Origin: Prevotella sp.
GTDB taxonomy: Bacteria; Bacteroidota; Bacteroidia; Bacteroidales; Bacteroidaceae
Length of the DNA stretch: 64,000 nt
Reading direction: 5' to 3'
NCBI GenBank assembly: GCA_017964785.1
Contig: JAGCRH010000092.1
Coordinates: forward strand, 1 to 64,000
In this document: piece by piece, positions 1-9,100 of the stretch
How the letters are laid out: each line of letters opens with the position of its first letter
Numbering within the stretch: the first letter of the stretch is position 1
Translations under genes and position numbers: made by a program
Notes under the pieces: model-generated
Told to the model about the DNA's origin: nothing
Database searches by the model: none
The model's input: only the letters and a program-made list of their open reading frames with translations

Positions 1-46
1 GGGCTACAGAACTCTTGCGACGACCTATTGCGTTAATTACTTCCAT
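1..46 (-). CDS. rpsI: 30S ribosomal protein S9, 5' end only
   Basis: Only the first 15 codons are present, reading MEVINAIGRRKSSVA from an ATG at 46; the gene continues leftward out of the window. This matches the start of Bacteroidota S9, a small-subunit protein whose C-terminal tail reaches the decoding centre. It lies 9 bases downstream of the rplM stop on the same strand, the usual L13-S9 operon order, so it should be transcribed from the rplM promoter. Confidence 0.9.
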   Translation of the reverse strand, partial: MEVINAIGRRKSSVA

Positions 47-55
47 CTTTCCTTA

Positions 56-517
56 TTATTTATACTGGTTAATATCAATTGCCTTCGGCTTCTGAGCCTC
101 GTGCGGATGTTCTGTACCCTCATAAATGTAGAGGTTGTTCAGCAGGCTGCGTCCGAGGGGACCTTTTGGCAGCATACCCTTCACGGCGTGACGGAGGAAC
201 TTCTCGACACCACCCTCGCGCTTGCGAAGTTCGGCAGGAGTCTGGAAGCGCTGACCACCGGGATAGCCTGTGTAACGGGTATAGACCTTATCGGTCTCTT
301 TCTTACCAGTGAATACCACCTTATCGGCATTGATAAGGATAACGTTGTCACCGCAGTCAACATGCGGAGTGAAAGTTGGCTTGTACTTTCCGCGAATCAG
401 TTTGGCTACCTTTGAAGCGAGACGACCAACGACCTGGTCTGTGGCGTCGATCACCACCCACTCCTTCTTCGCTGTTTCCTTGTTCACGGAAATAGTCTTG
501 TAACTTAAAGTGTTCAT
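56..517 (-). CDS. rplM: 50S ribosomal protein L13
   Basis: This 153-residue protein is L13, an early-assembly protein of the large subunit. Landmarks are 'KEWVVIDATDQVVGRLAS' near residue 18, 'FTPHVDCGDNVILINADKV' in the middle, and the 'HEAQKPKAIDINQYK' end typical of Prevotella-like L13. The frame stays open upstream to 718, but homologues start at the ATG at 517 (MNTLSYKT), so the extra 67 codons are leader RNA. It is the first gene of an operon with rpsI. A TACCTTTG -7 box about 200 bases upstream leaves a long 5' leader that may carry regulation. Confidence 0.96.
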   Translation of the reverse strand: MNTLSYKTISVNKETAKKEWVVIDATDQVVGRLASKVAKLIRGKYKPTFTPHVDCGDNVILINADKVVFTGKKETDKVYTRYTGYPGGQRFQTPAELRKREGGVEKFLRHAVKGMLPKGPLGRSLLNNLYIYEGTEHPHEAQKPKAIDINQYK

Positions 518-723
518 TTTTAATTTTACTACTAAAAAACAGTTTAACCTAATAATTAATGTACGCACATAAACCCACATCCGAGAGTCTAAACCCGGCT
601 GCAAGTCTAACGAACGTAAGAAACGCTGATTCACGAACCACTTCGCCCGGCCAAAGACGCCGCTATTCACACAACATTTCACGGGGATTCTAAGTCTTTC
701 CCCTAAATCGGACTGCAAAGGTA
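518..723 (-). promoter_or_regulatory. rplM promoter and long 5' leader
   Basis: On the minus strand a TACCTTTG box (716-723) fits the Bacteroidota -7 element TAnnTTTG; the -33 region is not well matched. Transcription from it would give a leader of about 190 bases before the rplM ATG. The leader holds short self-complementary stretches, for example GGGGA (about 698-702) pairing with TCCCC about 15 bases further along. Ribosomal protein operons often carry autoregulatory leaders, so this one may as well; that role is inferred. Confidence 0.5.
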
Positions 724-735
724 AGAAGATTATAA

Positions 736-770
736 GTAATAGTGAAAAGTGACAAGTGAAAAGTGATAAG
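736..770. repeat. Short AGTGA(A)AAGT-type tandem tract
   Basis: Imperfect copies of AGTGAAAAGTGA/CAAGTGAAAAGTGATAAG lie between the divergent rplM and lipoprotein promoters. Related tracts occur inside the MATE gene (2748-2784) and at the end of argH (25388-25421). Confidence 0.6.
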
Positions 771-816
771 ATTTATGGTTATTTAACAGATTTAAGTAAC
801 TTTATGGAGCAGTTTC

Positions 817-847
817 TTGGTAGAACGAAGGATTTTGTCTATCTTTG
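817..847 (+). promoter_or_regulatory. Promoter of the small lipoprotein gene
   Basis: TTG at 817-819 and TATCTTTG at 840-847 are separated by 20 bases, matching the Bacteroidota sigma-ABfr consensus. The start codon of the small lipoprotein follows at 865. Confidence 0.7.
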
Positions 848-864
848 CCAAAAATTCCAAAAGC

Positions 865-1131
865 ATGAAAATCAACCTATTCAAGAAACGAGCCATCACT
901 AAGATGCTAACGCTATTAGGCTTCGGGGCAACGGCTTTTGTCTTTGCCGCCTGCTACGGTGCCGTGCCTAAAAGATATATGGAAGAGAGTTATTCCGACA
1001 GCATCCGTGCCGTCTTTGAAGGAGAAGACACCCTTACTGTAGACGCTTCAGATGACAGAGCAGCAGACGACCTTCTCCGTCGCGAAGATGCATCCCATTC
1101 CCCTGACAATAGCGGAAATAGGGGCAATTAG
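865..1131 (+). CDS. Small putative lipoprotein overlapping the radical SAM gene
   Basis: This is an 88-residue protein with a basic N-terminus, a hydrophobic stretch and a lipobox-like FAAC at about residues 25-28 (LGFGATAFVFAACYGAVPK), so it should be a membrane-anchored lipoprotein. The mature part is short, acidic and serine/aspartate rich with no recognised domain. The ATG at 865 is preferred because it follows a good promoter by 17 bases. Its last 98 bases overlap antisense with the 3' end of the radical SAM gene. I do not recognise the family. It may be a further partner of the radical SAM/lipoprotein pair, which is inference from position only. Confidence 0.65.
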   Translation: MKINLFKKRAITKMLTLLGFGATAFVFAACYGAVPKRYMEESYSDSIRAVFEGEDTLTVDASDDRAADDLLRREDASHSPDNSGNRGN

Positions 1132-2107
1132 CACACTCGCCCGTACGCATCCATTCCCGATGGCGGTAGGCTGCATAACGGTTCTCCCAGACTTCCATAA
1201 AGTCATCCTTGTAGATATTCCCCTGGTTGTAGTCAGCCCGGATACTGGCGCAGGCCGCAATTGAACCGTCAGCCATCACGGAACCTACCGTGATACCTGC
1301 CTGACAGGAGAAGAAACGGTTGCGCACATCGCCCTCATAGTTGCCCAAGAATCCCTCGCAGCCATAGTCAGCCCGGATCCTACCCTCTTTGCGTACCTCT
1401 TTGATAAAATCAAATACCCCTCGAAACTCCTCGTTTGTCAGTCGCATATCAGGATCGAGGGCTGCACGACCTACGGGAAAGACAGTAAAGAGTCGCCAAC
1501 GCTTTACGCCTTTGCTTATCAGAAACTCCTTGATATCATTCAGTTTTGAGTAGTTGCGACGGTTCACACAGGTGACGATATCGAAGAGGAAACCTTCGGT
1601 AGCCACCAACATTTCTATCGCCTGACTCACCATCTGGAAACTCTGGACGTTGCCACGCATCCAGTTATGGTCTGGTTCTAAGCCATCGAGACTGATAGCC
1701 ATCGAGTGGATGCCTGCCCGCAGAAGTCCTTGCCAGCGCTGGGGTGTCAGATGCAGGGCATTGGTCACCATCCCCCAGGGGAAACCCTTTTCATAGATGG
1801 CTCTGCCACATTCCTCAATATCGCGTCGCATCAACGGTTCTCCGCCAGAGACAATCACAAACACCTTGTGGGGATCGGTCTTGGCAGCGATACCATCAAG
1901 CACCTTTAAGAAGTCCTCCTTCGGCATATCCTTACTCTCCGACTGCATCTTACAGTCACTCCCACAGTGCCGACATTTCAAGTCACAGCGCAGGGTACAC
2001 TCCCAGAACAACTGTTTCAGGGGATGTTCCTTTCGAACGATGTTCTCCTGTTGCCGCCAAAGTTCGAGGGCGAGTTTCTTCTTCAGTGTCAGGGGCGTGG
2101 GCTTCAT
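1034..2107 (-). CDS. Radical SAM/SPASM enzyme of a lipoprotein-associated system
   Basis: The 357-residue protein carries the radical SAM CxxxCxxC cluster at Cys41, 45 and 48 (CDLKCRHC), a GGEPL motif, and a C-terminal SPASM-type region with several cysteines ending CANCPYFRYCQGNGMHLRDG. Such enzymes use S-adenosylmethionine and iron-sulfur clusters to modify peptides or proteins. Its start overlaps the stop of the upstream lipoprotein gene by four bases (ATGA), so the two are translationally coupled. The pairing matches the Bacteroidota rSAM/lipoprotein system that I recall as TIGR04133 with TIGR04134. The lipoprotein is the probable substrate or partner; the modification is unknown. Confidence 0.88.
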   Translation of the reverse strand: MKPTPLTLKKKLALELWRQQENIVRKEHPLKQLFWECTLRCDLKCRHCGSDCKMQSESKDMPKEDFLKVLDGIAAKTDPHKVFVIVSGGEPLMRRDIEECGRAIYEKGFPWGMVTNALHLTPQRWQGLLRAGIHSMAISLDGLEPDHNWMRGNVQSFQMVSQAIEMLVATEGFLFDIVTCVNRRNYSKLNDIKEFLISKGVKRWRLFTVFPVGRAALDPDMRLTNEEFRGVFDFIKEVRKEGRIRADYGCEGFLGNYEGDVRNRFFSCQAGITVGSVMADGSIAACASIRADYNQGNIYKDDFMEVWENRYAAYRHREWMRTGECANCPYFRYCQGNGMHLRDGEGRLLLCHLKRLQ

Positions 2108-2589
2108 GGCTTCTTTTTCAGTTTCACATCCTGAGTGATTTCATAGACGCCCCCATACCATCTGCCGTCGCCTTCTTTCGTCTGGACAGCCTTATTGAAG
2201 TCCACATCAAGCGTATCACTGAGGAACTCACCACCATTGGCCTCACCGTCGACATCCTCGACAATCAACTTGTTTTGTCCTGCCGGTATCCCATTACTCT
2301 TCAATTGGAAGTTACCCGACTCGCTCGTCTGTATAGAATCAATACCAAAGACATAAGGTCCTGCATCTGTCTGCCAGATCTGTTTCAACGATGTCTTGAT
2401 GCCCTGAATGGGCGTGTTTGCTTCATCTGTCACCAGACCCTTCACGATATAGTCAGCATGAGGAGCACCATATTCAGGCACAGGCGTACCATACATATCC
2501 ATTGGCTCATCAGAAGAGCACCCATACCCCAACATCGAAAGCAGGGCTGTCAAAACGGCATTGTACCAACGATAGAATCTAACTTTCAT
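2104..2589 (-). CDS. Radical SAM-associated putative lipoprotein
   Basis: This 161-residue protein begins MKVRFYRWYNAVLTALLSML and has a lipobox GYGC near residue 24, so it should be exported and lipidated. A Pro/Tyr-rich stretch (MYGTPVPEYGAP) follows, then a domain that resembles a carboxypeptidase-regulatory-like beta sandwich ('VKGLVTDEANTPIQGIKTSL'). It is immediately upstream of, and overlaps by four bases, the radical SAM gene. In Bacteroidota such lipoproteins always accompany this radical SAM family, which suggests that it is the target of the enzyme; that is inference. Confidence 0.85.
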   Translation of the reverse strand: MKVRFYRWYNAVLTALLSMLGYGCSSDEPMDMYGTPVPEYGAPHADYIVKGLVTDEANTPIQGIKTSLKQIWQTDAGPYVFGIDSIQTSESGNFQLKSNGIPAGQNKLIVEDVDGEANGGEFLSDTLDVDFNKAVQTKEGDGRWYGGVYEITQDVKLKKKP

Positions 2590-2648
2590 CTTATCTTATT
2601 TTTTATGTTCTTTTTTTATATAAACCCCTAAGGGTCGAAAATCTTGCA

Positions 2649-3980
2649 TCAAATCGCGTTAATTAATCTTAATCTGTACCAAATTGTCTGGATAATGCCT
2701 CTCATGGCGAGATAAACTACCTGCGCCAACCACAATCCATGATTATGGAGTGAGAAGTGATAAGTGATAAGTGATAAGTAATAGACAGCGAAGAAGATGA
2801 GGGCGGAAAGGAACGACGAGACTAGCATCCCTCTCGTGGCAGTCATACCGATAAAGACCCCGTCCCAGATAAAGGCGACGCAACCCGCCACAGGAATGAG
2901 CCAAGCCCACCAGAGGTATTCGCGAGAGGTCTCTATCACCTGAGGCTCATCTGTCAGTAGCGAGACAATCCAATGACCACCTATTATATATAATAAGGTA
3001 TAGGCCGCAGTGACTATCACCATCCACATCCACAATCTGCGAAGAGTCTCTCGGAAAGCAGTACCATTATGTGCGCCATAGGCCTTACCACACAGCGCCT
3101 CGCCAGCGTAGGCAAAACCATCCATGAAATAGGAGAAGAACAGATAGAGTTGCAGCATCACGGTATTCACAGAAAGGATGACAGCCCCTTGACGGGCACC
3201 CGCTGAGGTAAAGAAGAGGTTCACTGCCACTAAACAGAGCGTCCTCAAAAAAATGTCGCGATTGATGGCGAAAAAGTGCAAAAGGGGACTGGCATTATGT
3301 GTCTCGCCAAAGCACAAAGTGCCTGTCCCCCTGTGCACTCTCAATCTACCATAATACTTCGCCAGCAACCCTAATGCTACTAATAATCCTGCGTATTGCG
3401 CAATGACTGTTCCCAACGCTACACCCTCTATCTTCATGCCGAAGCCATAGACCAGCGTAAGCGAAGCCAGGATGTTTACCACATTCTGCATGATACTGAT
3501 GAACAACGGTATCCGTGTGTTCTGCATACCGATATACCAGCCCATCAAACTGAACAGCGCCAATGAGGCAGGCGCTCCCCAGATGACGATATAAAAGTAG
3601 GTCGTGGCGTATGGTACGACATCTGCCGTCGGCCCTATCAGCCAGAACATCAGCCATTTCAGCGGCACTTGAAGTATGATCAGCAGCAGGGCAATGCCAA
3701 GGGCCACGTCCACCGAAAGTACCAATAATCTTGTGACTTCTGTCAAGTCCCTTCGCCCTAACGCCTGTGCCGTCAATCCGCTGGCCCCCATACGGAGAAA
3801 ACCAAACAGCCAGTAGACCAGATTGAAGATCATCGAGCCCACAGCCACTGCTCCGATATAGACAGGACTACCCATGTGGCCCACAATCGCCACATCGATC
3901 ATCCCCAGCAACGGCACGGTGATGTTCGACACGATCGATGGCAGTGCAATCTGCAATATCTGTCTGTCTCGGATGTTCAT
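2649..3980 (-). CDS. MATE family multidrug/metabolite exporter
   Basis: A 443-residue protein with about twelve hydrophobic segments. It starts MNIRDRQILQIALPSIVSNI and has the MATE-like 'GMIDVAIVGHMG' loop, so it should be an inner-membrane cation-coupled drug or metabolite exporter. The frame is open back to 4058, but the ATG at 3980 gives normal MATE length and lies 8 bases after a TACCTTTG box (3989-3996), so the message may be almost leaderless. Near the C-terminus, residues YYLSLITYHFSLH are encoded by a GTGATAA tandem tract (2748-2784), an in-frame insertion relative to ordinary MATE proteins. Confidence 0.88.
   Translation of the reverse strand: MNIRDRQILQIALPSIVSNITVPLLGMIDVAIVGHMGSPVYIGAVAVGSMIFNLVYWLFGFLRMGASGLTAQALGRRDLTEVTRLLVLSVDVALGIALLLIILQVPLKWLMFWLIGPTADVVPYATTYFYIVIWGAPASLALFSLMGWYIGMQNTRIPLFISIMQNVVNILASLTLVYGFGMKIEGVALGTVIAQYAGLLVALGLLAKYYGRLRVHRGTGTLCFGETHNASPLLHFFAINRDIFLRTLCLVAVNLFFTSAGARQGAVILSVNTVMLQLYLFFSYFMDGFAYAGEALCGKAYGAHNGTAFRETLRRLWMWMVIVTAAYTLLYIIGGHWIVSLLTDEPQVIETSREYLWWAWLIPVAGCVAFIWDGVFIGMTATRGMLVSSFLSALIFFAVYYLSLITYHFSLHNHGLWLAQVVYLAMRGIIQTIWYRLRLINAI
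2748..2784. repeat. GTGATAA tandem tract inside the MATE gene
   Basis: Several copies of AGTGATA run in tandem within coding sequence, giving a Leu/Ser/Ile/Thr/Tyr-rich hydrophobic insert between two transmembrane segments. The same repeat family is intergenic at 736-770 and at 25388-25421. Confidence 0.75.
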
Positions 3981-3988
3981 CTCGGGTG

Positions 3989-3996
3989 CAAAGGTA
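3989..3996 (-). promoter_or_regulatory. -7 box for the MATE gene
   Basis: TACCTTTG on the minus strand ends 8 bases before the chosen ATG. No clear -33 box is seen. It is divergent from the hydrolase promoter at 4015-4046. Confidence 0.45.
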
Positions 3997-4014
3997 TAAA
4001 TAAATTCATAATTA

Positions 4015-4046
4015 TTTGGTTTCTTTTCCTTTTTTTCGTATCTTTG
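4015..4046 (+). promoter_or_regulatory. Promoter of the first secreted hydrolase
   Basis: TTTG at 4015-4018 and TATCTTTG at 4039-4046 with a 20-base spacer match the Bacteroidota promoter consensus; the ATG follows at 4080. Confidence 0.75.
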
Positions 4047-4079
4047 CACCGTCATCAATCATTAATAATTAACTGCCTT

Positions 4080-5006
4080 ATGAAAAAGAAATTGTTTATG
4101 ACGTTAACGCTTGCATTCGCCCTGAGTACAAGCATGTTTGCCCAAACCGAGCCGACCGTTCTCGAAGAAGGCGGAACTGGTCCCTACAAAGCCGTGATGT
4201 ACGAAGTAGAAGGCTTCAACGAGCACACCATCTTCGCTCCGAAGGATCTCTCCGTGTTCAATGCCAAGAAAGCCCTGCCTGTGCTGGTATGGGGTAATGG
4301 TGGATGTGCTAACTCACCACGTGGACACGAAAAATTCCTCAACGACATCGCCTCCTACGGCTACCTCGTGTTGGCTACAGGTATCATGCCAAAGGCAGAT
4401 GCGCCTCGTGGTATGGGCGGTATGGGTCGTGGCAACCAGTCGCGCTCAGAACAGCAGGTAGAATCGATGGACTGGGCCTTTGCGCAGAATGCCGACAAGA
4501 ACAGTCCGTTCTACCAAAAGATCGACACGAAGAACATCTGTATCTCAGGTATGTCGTGTGGTGGCTTGCAGGCCCTCTTCAACTGCTTCGACCCACGTGT
4601 CACCTCGATTATGATCTGCAACAGCGGACTGTTTGAGCAGCCGGAGGACGGCGGCAGCGGTCAAAGACGTATGCCAGGAATGCCCAGTGTGCCAAAAGCC
4701 AAACTGAAAGAGATCCACTGCCCCATCATCTACATCCTGGGTGGCGAGACGGATATCGCCTACAACAATGGTATGGACGACTTCAAGCGGATTGACCACG
4801 TGCCAGCCATTGCTTGTAACCTGCCCGTAGGACACGGAGGCACCTACAACCAGCCCAATGGTGGTGAGTTTGCCATCGTGGCCCGTGCCTGGCTCGACTG
4901 GCAACTGAAAGGCAACCAGGAAGCATCCAAGATGTTCGTTGGCGACAGCCCAGCCATCTTGCAGCGCAAGGACTGGACCTTGGAAAAGAACGCCAAAGTA
5001 AAATGA
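4080..5006 (+). CDS. Secreted alpha/beta hydrolase (dienelactone hydrolase/cutinase-like)
   Basis: 308 residues with a cleavable signal peptide (MKKKLFMTLTLAFALSTSMFAQ). The core has the alpha/beta hydrolase nucleophile elbow GMSCGG with Ser159 as probable nucleophile, a following Asp in 'GGETDIAYNNG' and a His in 'VGHGGTY', a plausible catalytic triad. It most resembles esterase-like secreted hydrolases; the substrate cannot be told. A related protein is encoded convergently at 5063-6118, and the two share a terminator hairpin. Both mature N-termini contain 'EEGGTGP(Y/F)K', so they arose by duplication. The start at 4080 fits the signal peptide and promoter. Confidence 0.85.
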   Translation: MKKKLFMTLTLAFALSTSMFAQTEPTVLEEGGTGPYKAVMYEVEGFNEHTIFAPKDLSVFNAKKALPVLVWGNGGCANSPRGHEKFLNDIASYGYLVLATGIMPKADAPRGMGGMGRGNQSRSEQQVESMDWAFAQNADKNSPFYQKIDTKNICISGMSCGGLQALFNCFDPRVTSIMICNSGLFEQPEDGGSGQRRMPGMPSVPKAKLKEIHCPIIYILGGETDIAYNNGMDDFKRIDHVPAIACNLPVGHGGTYNQPNGGEFAIVARAWLDWQLKGNQEASKMFVGDSPAILQRKDWTLEKNAKVK

Positions 5007-5020
5007 ATAAGCAAACCATA

Positions 5021-5064
5021 AAAAAGAACTCACTGGGGATGATCCTCAGTGAGTTCTTTTTTTT
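5021..5064. terminator. Bidirectional terminator between the two hydrolases
   Basis: A 15-bp stem (5021-5035 with 5047-5061) flanked by A and T runs can act as an intrinsic terminator in both directions. It lies just past the stop of the plus-strand hydrolase and overlaps the stop of the minus-strand one. Confidence 0.85.
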
Positions 5065-6118
5065 ACCAATTCTTCCGAACGCCCTGCCACTCTGGGAACT
5101 TCATCTTCAAGTATTCGTCGTCGAGGAAGAGGGCGGACTGTCCTACCTGACCTTTCAACTGCCAATCGAGCCATTTTACCACAGCCTTGGCATAGTTGCC
5201 GCCATACTTCTCGTAATAGGTGCCGCTATGACCATCCTTCGAGTTCAACATCACCACAGGGATATTGTCAGCAATGCGCTCATAGTCCTTCTGTGCATTG
5301 GCATAGGCGATGTCGCCAGGGCCACCAATCATATAGAACATCGGGGTATGGAGGTTTTTCAGGTTCTCCTTCGTAGTACCCATCATCTCCATATCACCGA
5401 TACCTGAATTCAGCATCACACAAGTCTTGATACGGGGATCATAGGCAACACCCAGCACCTGGGCACCTCCACACGACTGACCCATCGCTGCCACATAATC
5501 CAAAGCGAGGCAATGGTAGTATTCTGAGCCTTGCTTGGCATTCTGCTCTGTCAACCAGTCGAGCACCTCCAACAGCATCTTTGGGTACGTGCTGAACTGT
5601 GGGGCTGCAGGAGCCTGCTGCTTCTTGTTTTTCTTGGCTTTCTTGGCGGCTTCCTCACGCTGACGAGCCTGCTCCTCCTGCTGGGCCTTCTTCTCTTCGG
5701 CAGTCATCGGCAGGATCTTCTCACCATTCGCCATAATCACATCACCCTTAGTTTCAGGATAGGCGGACTTCAAGACACCCCTCCACTGAGCCATCACATC
5801 GGCTTCGTCGTAAGGACCGATGGCTGCTGCCACATAACCGTAGGAGGCCACCTCGCTCAGCAACAGGCGCATCTCCACATTGTTGTTGAAACAGGCACCG
5901 TTGGCATAGACGATCACAGGCAGAGCCCCCTGCTTCGCCACCACCTCTTTCAGGTTCTGAGGGCGATACACCGTGAAACCAGGGCAGGAGGCATCTCCCA
6001 CCACTTCCGACTTGAACGGGCCTGTACCACCTTCTTCCACTACTTGTCTTTTCTCTGTCTGGGCATTCACCCCCACACTCAAAGCGACCATCATCGCTGT
6101 CAATAATACTTTCTTCAT
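5063..6118 (-). CDS. Secreted alpha/beta hydrolase, paralogue with a charged insert
   Basis: 351 residues with a signal peptide ending near Ala-Gln20. The nucleophile elbow is GQSCGG with Ser215, and 'GHSGTYYEKYGG' holds the probable His, the same arrangement as the neighbour at 4080-5006. It differs by an insert at about residues 133-175 that is almost entirely Lys/Glu/Gln/Ala and then Ala/Pro-rich (EEKKAQQEEQARQREEAAKK region), probably a solvent-exposed coiled coil. It is 9 bases downstream of the BspA-like gene on the same strand and should be the last gene of that operon. Substrate unknown. Confidence 0.83.
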   Translation of the reverse strand: MKKVLLTAMMVALSVGVNAQTEKRQVVEEGGTGPFKSEVVGDASCPGFTVYRPQNLKEVVAKQGALPVIVYANGACFNNNVEMRLLLSEVASYGYVAAAIGPYDEADVMAQWRGVLKSAYPETKGDVIMANGEKILPMTAEEKKAQQEEQARQREEAAKKAKKNKKQQAPAAPQFSTYPKMLLEVLDWLTEQNAKQGSEYYHCLALDYVAAMGQSCGGAQVLGVAYDPRIKTCVMLNSGIGDMEMMGTTKENLKNLHTPMFYMIGGPGDIAYANAQKDYERIADNIPVVMLNSKDGHSGTYYEKYGGNYAKAVVKWLDWQLKGQVGQSALFLDDEYLKMKFPEWQGVRKNW

Positions 6119-6127
6119 ACTTGTTTT

Positions 6128-9100
6128 CTATTTCTTAATGATCTTTTTGCCGTTTTGGATGTAGACTCCACGAGACATTGAATTGACTCGCTGGCCATTC
6201 AGATTATAGATGGCATCATTTCTCCTGTCAATTGATACGGGTATTGACGGAATACCTGTCGCATCGTCATCGAATACAGGAATGGCACGCCTTGCTCCTG
6301 CATTGTCTTCAATTGCCATATAAGCCTCAAAAGGCCGAACCTGTCGCAGACTGCGGATAAAGGCACTACCCTCCACTGACGTATCGGTATTCGTATTCAA
6401 CTGGCTGTTCACATTCAGCGCATAAATATCCTGCGAAGCCACCTTGTTTTGGTAGTTCGGCACCAGTTGCTTATTGCCACACTTGCCGGCAGACAGATTT
6501 TCAGAAGATATCACCTGTACGTTGCTACTCGTAAACTGAATGTCACCAGACAGATTATACGAAGCTTCATATTCCTCATTGTTAGGCATACTAATAATAT
6601 AAGGTAAATTGGCCTTGATACTGCTTTCCGCTTTCCATCTGTCGCTATTCAAAGAGTAGAGCCAGAACGGACGACTATTGCTACCCTGTTGCCATGCAGA
6701 ATACGGAACAATCTCCGTACCAGTAGCACTAAGGATGGTTGCAACATCGAATGGCAGTACAATCGTCTCCCAACCCTGACAGGTCTTGAATCCTGTCTTC
6801 ATGCTGTAACGGTGAACATAACTGATACGCTTTGCCTTGAATGTCTGTGGGCAATAGAAGTTATTGCCGTTTTCAGCATCTATCAGTTCAATAATCTCAG
6901 CCTCACCATTCACAACGACATTCTTAATATCCTCAGGGGCATACTTCTTGTCTTTCACATACAGCAGCAGATTGGGATTATTGACCTTCCCACTAAACGC
7001 CACATCCGGATTCCAGATAATGGCAGCCAATTCTGGATTGTCCAGCACCTCAGCCTCAACGCCAACCACATTCCATTCCTTATTCTTGGCTGTGAATGAT
7101 GCTGGCACCTCTAGCGATAGTCCGTAATCTCCACTTACAACCTTTACCGTTTGTTGGGCTTCTGATTCTACTTTGTAATAAATACCAGCGTAAGTCAATT
7201 CAGAAATGATCTCTTCAAATTCCACTTCCACTATGGTATTACCACTGATGTTGCTGACGGTATACGAGTTATTCATCACCTGAGAAATAACATCTGTATT
7301 ATTCACCTTAACGCTCTTGATTTTGTTACCATTATCCGGACTGAATGTTATTGTTGCAGAAGTGCCACCCTCCACATTAAATGTGTTCGATTTACCTCTT
7401 ACTGATGTTCCATCATACGAAGCAGAGCCATTGCCCGTTGCCGTGATAGACAATGTATAAATGGTAGGCGGTATAATCTCAAACTCCACCTCCACAGTTA
7501 TATTGCTGCTGATATTGCTAACGGTATATGTATTACCCGATAGATTTGAGGTGACATCAGAGTTGTCCACCTTTACGCTCTTGATCCTATACCCATTATT
7601 TGGAATAAAACTAATCGTGGCATCAGTTCCCTCATTCACAGTAAATGAGGCGCTTCTATTCTTTATGGATGTTCCATCATAAATAGCAGAGCCATTACCC
7701 ATGACATTGATAGACAAAGTATAGGTCGTTGGAGGAATATCCGAGTTTCCAGTAATGATGTTTACAATACAAGATGTTCCAAAATTCTTCTGCCATTTTT
7801 CAATATAGCCATAACCACCAAGATATTGCTCAACATCTATTATTACCTCATTACTATTGTCAGGGTTATAGTATAACCAACTATATTTTTCTTCATCAGC
7901 AAATTTCTTTATACTATACCAATTATCGCCGATATTCAGATTTGTACTTGATGATTGCAAAGCAGAGGATATTCCAATATTCCTTGTAACGCTTTCATTA
8001 TATATCCACATATAGCAATACTTGTTATCTGTCGTGCCTTTTGTCAAATCAACATGTATTTTCTTTATATTCGTTATCTTTGGACTTATCTGAATAAACT
8101 CGCCATTATCAACGGTTGTAGTGGATGATTCTCTAATATAATCATCCAAGGACTTATATTGATTTGTAACGATGTTTACTACACATGATGTTCCAAAGTT
8201 CTTTTGCCATTTTTCAATATAGCCATAACCACCAAGATATTGCTCAACATCTATTATTACCTCATTACTATTGTCTGGGTTATAATATAACCAACTATAT
8301 GTTTCATCATCAGCAAATTTCTTTATGCTATACCAATTATCGCCGATATTCAGATTTGTACTTGATGATTGCAAAGCAGAAGATATTCCTATAATCCTTG
8401 TAATGCTTTCATTATATATCCACATATAGCAATACTTGTTATCTGTCGTGCCTTTTGTCAAATCAACATATATTTTCTTTATATTCGTTATCTTTGGACT
8501 TATCTGAATAAACTCGCCATCATCAACGGTAGTGGTTGTTAATTCCTGAATATAATCGTCTAATGATTTGTATTGATTTGAAGGAATAGCCTCAAACTCT
8601 ACCTCAACAGTAGTGTTTCTACTGATATTGCTGACGGTGTATGAACTGTTTGATACACTCGAAGTGACATCAGTACTGTTAACTTTCACGCTCTTAATTC
8701 TATATCCGTTATCTGGACTGAACGTTATCGTTGCATTGGTTCTTTCGTCCACTGAAAACGTGCTCGTTTTGTTTTTTATGTTACTGCCATTATATGATGC
8801 AGAGCCATTGCCTGTTGCTTTGATTGATAAAGAATAAGTTACGGCACTAACTTCAATTATTTCTTTAAAATTTTTGGTCCATCCTGTAAAAGCCTGATAT
8901 AGGCTTTTGGTACCTTGAGGAACTTGTAAAATAGCATTAGAAGCAATACCATTGAACACATTATCAGAAATATCAAACGGATTAACTATCTCAGAAACGA
9001 CTAAAGATAGTTTTTTGCAGCCATCAAATGCATAATCTTCAATAGTATTAACCCCATCTGGAATATTTATTGTGTATAGTTGATCACATTCCGAAAAGGC

